A stretch of 64,000 nucleotides of DNA from Cryobacterium sp. PH31-L1 (lineage in GTDB: Bacteria; Actinomycetota; Actinomycetes; Actinomycetales; Microbacteriaceae): assembly GCF_030063145.1 (NCBI RefSeq), contig NZ_JASISM010000001.1, positions 806,001-870,000 on the forward strand, written 5' to 3'. The position numbers were made by a program, and so were the translations under genes. Position 1 is the first letter of the stretch. Each line of letters begins with the position of its first letter. The notes beneath the pieces were generated by a model, which saw only the letters and a list, made by a program, of their open reading frames with translations, had not been told where the DNA came from and did no database searches. Below, in pieces: positions 61,029 through 64,000 of this stretch.

Positions 61029-64000
61029 ATGACCGACGTTCTCGATCGTTTCTCCTCGGCGTCCCGGGCCTGGTTCACCGAAGCGTTCGACGCTCCGACC
61101 GCGGCGCAACTCGGGGCGTGGAACGCTATTTCGCAGGGCTCGCACGCCCTCGTAGTGGCACCGACCGGATCGGGGAAGACCCTGGCCGCGTTTCTGTGGG
61201 CCATCGACCGGCTTTACACCGAGCCAGCACCCGGAACAGAGCAGACCGAGTATGCTCCCGCTACTCGTGTGCTCTATATTTCGCCGCTCAAAGCCCTCGG
61301 CGTCGACGTTGAACGCAACCTCACGGCACCCCTCGTGGGCATCAGCCGCGCCGCTGGGCGGCTCGGGCTCGAGCCGCCGCACGTCTCGGTCGGGGTGCGC
61401 TCCGGAGACACCCCGGCCGCCGACCGCCGCAAACTGGTCACCTCGCCGCCCGACATTCTCATCACTACCCCGGAATCGTTGTTTCTCATGCTGACGTCGG
61501 CGGCCCGTGAATCGCTGCGCGGCGTGCAGACAGTCATCATCGACGAGGTGCACGCGGTCGCTGCGAGCAAACGCGGCGCCCACTTGGCCGTGTCCCTCGA
61601 ACGACTCGACGCACTGCTCGATCGGCCGGCCCAGCGCATCGGGCTGTCGGCCACGGTACGCCCGCAGAGCGAAGTCGCGCGGTTTCTGGGCGGCGCCGCC
61701 CCGGTGCAGATCGTGGCACCGCCCGCGCTGAAACGGTTCGATCTGCGCGTGGTCGTGCCGGTCGACGACATGAGCGACCTAGGGCCCGTGCCGCAACGTG
61801 AGGGGGTCACGTCGGCCGCGGCGCCGCAGACAGGATCGATCTGGCCCCACGTCGAGGAGGCCATCGTCGACGAAGTGCTGGCACACGCCTCGAGCATCGT
61901 GTTCGCCAATTCGCGACGGCTCACGGAACGGCTCACGGCCCGGTTCAACGAAATCTATGCCGAGAGGCTGGCGGAATCCGCTCTCGTGCCCGTCGTGCAC
62001 GGAGGCGTTGTGGGCGGTCCTCCGGCCGTTCGCCCGCCGGCCGAACTCATGGGGGCGAGCGGCCAGACCGAGGGCGCCGAGCCGCTGCTCGCCCGTGCCC
62101 ATCACGGTTCGGTCAGCAAAGAACAGCGTGCGCTCATTGAAGACGATCTGAAATCGGGCCGGCTGCGCTGTGTCGTCGCCACGTCGAGCCTCGAACTCGG
62201 CATCGATATGGGCGCGGTCGACCTGGTCGTACAGGTCGAGTCGCCGCCGTCGGTGTCGAGCGGGCTGCAACGGCTTGGCCGCGCCGGGCATCAGGTCGGT
62301 GAGATCAGCCGCGGGGTGATCTACCCCAAGCACCGGGCCGACCTCATCCACGCCGCAGTCGCCGCCGAGCGGATGGTCGCGGGCGCCATCGAATCGCTGC
62401 GGGTTCCGACCAACCCGCTCGATATCCTGGCCCAGCAGACGGTGGCGGCCTGCGCGCTTGAGCCGATCGACGTTGAAGGCTGGTTCGACATGGTTCGGCG
62501 CAGCGCACCATTTGCTACCCTGCCGCGCTCCGCCTACGAGGCCACCCTCGATCTGCTCGCTGGCCGCTACCCGTCCGACCAGTTCGCCGAGCTGCGCCCG
62601 CGCATCGTCTGGGATCGAGACGCCGGCACCCTCACCGGTCGTCCCGGAGCGCAGCGGTTGGCCGTCACCAGCGGCGGCACGATTCCCGATCGCGGTCTGT
62701 TCGGCGTCTTCATGGTCGGCGGCGAGCAGATCACCGGCAAACGGGTCGGCGAACTCGACGAAGAGATGGTCTATGAATCGCGCGTCGGCGATGTCTTCGC
62801 GCTCGGCACCACAAGCTGGCGCATCCAGGAGATCACCCACGACCGGGTACTCGTCGTGCCCGCGTTCGGGCAGCCGGGCCGGCTGCCGTTCTGGAAGGGT
62901 GACGGCCTTGGCCGCCCGGTCGAACTCGGTCAGGCCATCGGTGCTTTCGTGCGCGAAGTCGGAAGCCTGCCGGCCGATGCGGCGCGGGAGCGCTGTGCCG
63001 CGGGCGGCCTCGACCAGCGCGCCATCAGTAACCTGCTGGCCTTCCTGGGCGAACAACGCGGTGCAACCGGCCAGCTGCCGACCGACCGCACCCTCGTGGT
63101 GGAACGGTTCCGCGATGAACTCGGGGACTGGCGCGTGGTGCTGCACTCCCCGTTCGGCACCCCGGTGCACGCACCGTGGGCCCTCGCAGTCGGCGCCCGC
63201 GTGCGCGAGCGCTACGGAATCGACGGCTCCTGCGTCGCAAGCGACGACGGCATCGTCGTACGCATCCCCGACACCGAAACTGAACCGCCCGGCAGCGAAC
63301 TCTTTGTGTTCGACCCCGACGAGCTCGAACAACTGGTCACCGACGAGGTCGGCGGCTCCGCTCTGTTCGCGTCCCGGTTTCGCGAGTGCGCCGCTCGGGC
63401 CCTGCTCCTGCCTCGATACAAGCCGGGTGCCCGCTCGCCACTCTGGCAACAGCGGCAAAAAGCCGCGCAGCTGCTCGACGTGGCCCGTACCTTTCCCACC
63501 TTTCCGATCATTCTCGAGACCCTGCGAGAATGCCTGCAGGACGTCTACGACCTGCCGGCCCTCGGGGCGCTCGCCCGCCAGATCGCCTCCCGCGAACTGC
63601 GCCTGGTCGAAACCACAACTGAGACGGCCAGCCCGTTCGCCAGCACCCTGCTGTTCGGCTACGTGGCCGCGTTCATGTACGAGGGGGACACTCCGCTGGC
63701 CGAGCGGCGCGCCACAGCGCTCGCAATCGACTCGAGCCTGCTCGCCGAGCTGCTGGGCCGGGTGGAACTGCGTGAACTGCTCGACCCCGCCGTCATCGAT
63801 CAGACCGACCGGGAGTTGCAACGGCTCGCCCCCGACTATTTAGCGAAGGGCATGGAAGGCGTCGCCGACCTGCTGCGCACCCTCGGCCCGCTCAGCACCA
63901 TCGAAGTGGCCGAGCGGATGCTCACGCCCGAGTCGCAGCCCGCCCCGCTCGTCGCCGAGGATGCCCTGCGCGCACTCGTCGACTCCCGCCGCGCTATCCG
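61029..64000 (+). CDS. lhr: Lhr-type ATP-dependent DNA helicase (5' part)
   Basis: 990 codons are open from ATG 61029 to the right edge without a stop; full-length relatives are about 1,500 residues or more. Motifs: Walker A VAPTGSGKTLAAFLWAIDRL (about residue 45), Ib region TRVLYISPLKALGVDVERNL, DEVH box TVIIDEVHAVAASKRGAHLA, IGLSATVRP, HHGSVSKEQR and a C-terminal LQRLGRAGHQVG motif VI, then the Lhr winged-helix core. Mycobacterial Lhr is a damage-induced 3'-5' DNA translocase/helicase. Confidence 0.92.
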   Translation, partial: MTDVLDRFSSASRAWFTEAFDAPTAAQLGAWNAISQGSHALVVAPTGSGKTLAAFLWAIDRLYTEPAPGTEQTEYAPATRVLYISPLKALGVDVERNLTAPLVGISRAAGRLGLEPPHVSVGVRSGDTPAADRRKLVTSPPDILITTPESLFLMLTSAARESLRGVQTVIIDEVHAVAASKRGAHLAVSLERLDALLDRPAQRIGLSATVRPQSEVARFLGGAAPVQIVAPPALKRFDLRVVVPVDDMSDLGPVPQREGVTSAAAPQTGSIWPHVEEAIVDEVLAHASSIVFANSRRLTERLTARFNEIYAERLAESALVPVVHGGVVGGPPAVRPPAELMGASGQTEGAEPLLARAHHGSVSKEQRALIEDDLKSGRLRCVVATSSLELGIDMGAVDLVVQVESPPSVSSGLQRLGRAGHQVGEISRGVIYPKHRADLIHAAVAAERMVAGAIESLRVPTNPLDILAQQTVAACALEPIDVEGWFDMVRRSAPFATLPRSAYEATLDLLAGRYPSDQFAELRPRIVWDRDAGTLTGRPGAQRLAVTSGGTIPDRGLFGVFMVGGEQITGKRVGELDEEMVYESRVGDVFALGTTSWRIQEITHDRVLVVPAFGQPGRLPFWKGDGLGRPVELGQAIGAFVREVGSLPADAARERCAAGGLDQRAISNLLAFLGEQRGATGQLPTDRTLVVERFRDELGDWRVVLHSPFGTPVHAPWALAVGARVRERYGIDGSCVASDDGIVVRIPDTETEPPGSELFVFDPDELEQLVTDEVGGSALFASRFRECAARALLLPRYKPGARSPLWQQRQKAAQLLDVARTFPTFPIILETLRECLQDVYDLPALGALARQIASRELRLVETTTETASPFASTLLFGYVAAFMYEGDTPLAERRATALAIDSSLLAELLGRVELRELLDPAVIDQTDRELQRLAPDYLAKGMEGVADLLRTLGPLSTIEVAERMLTPESQPAPLVAEDALRALVDSRRAI

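Noticed and set aside
1..64000. tRNA, rRNA, CRISPR arrays, phage or insertion-sequence genes
   Set aside because: All intergenic stretches were read on both strands; no cloverleaf, repeat-spacer pattern, transposase or integrase sequence was recognised.

Overview
The window reads as chromosomal DNA of a high-GC actinobacterium, most likely Microbacteriaceae (a Cryobacterium/Leifsonia-like genome). This is an inference from the high GC content, the many GTG starts and leaderless genes, the very frequent GGATGC string inside genes, a DUF222/HNH endonuclease remnant, and gene order typical of Actinomycetota (dapB, thyX, dapA, ftsK, pgsA, cinA, clgR, recA, recX, miaB, miaA, dapF, hflX, lexA). I saw no rRNA, tRNA, CRISPR array, prophage or intact insertion sequence.  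Region by region. Positions 1-4383 (minus strand) hold five genes of a membrane-bound hydrogenase-4/formate-hydrogenlyase-like complex in the order known from Mycobacterium tuberculosis Rv0082-Rv0086; the operon runs off the left edge. Positions 4570-8727 hold an Lrp/AsnC regulator facing a branched-chain 2-oxoacid dehydrogenase operon (E1 alpha, E1 beta, E2). Positions 8.8-14.1 kb are accessory: a broken DUF222/HNH gene, a pterin dehydratase-like/VOC fusion, a frameshifted LysG-type regulator facing a LysE exporter, and a two-gene ABC exporter. Positions 13.5-20.5 kb hold a TetR regulator facing a five-gene acyl-CoA operon (carboxylase beta and alpha subunits, acyl-CoA dehydrogenase, MaoC hydratase, CitE-like lyase) that matches the M. 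tuberculosis leucine/itaconate cluster Rv2502c-Rv2498c. In M. tuberculosis that cluster continues into bkdABC; here the two halves are separated by about 5.4 kb and in reversed order.  Positions 20.5-27.2 kb hold a glutathione peroxidase, a 58-residue protein gene, RNase J, release factor 3, an aldo/keto reductase and a second TetR gene. Positions 27.4-35.5 kb hold an M16 peptidase, lysine biosynthesis (dapB, dapA), thyX, and a thiol-redox group (OsmC, thioredoxin, DUF4395). Positions 35.6-38.6 kb hold an adaptor/ATPase/FtsX-like permease export system. Positions 38.7-51.8 kb are the conserved ftsK-to-hflX housekeeping block. Positions 51.9-55.4 kb hold metF and metE behind a small upstream ORF. 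Positions 55.5-56.9 kb hold lexA facing a LysM division-inhibitor candidate. Positions 56.9-61.0 kb hold hisC-hisB-hisH-hisA and an SseB-like gene, and an Lhr-type helicase runs off the right edge.  Two regulatory themes cross the window. First, many genes appear to be leaderless: a TANNNT -10 box lies 6-8 bases before the start codon. Second, five genes (aldo/keto reductase, ftsK, clgR, recA, lhr) share an upstream TGTCGG box 10 bases before a TANNNT-like -10 box, matching the RecA-independent (PafBC-type) DNA-damage promoter of mycobacteria. LexA boxes also lie at recA and in the lexA/LysM gap, so both DNA-damage circuits are visible here.
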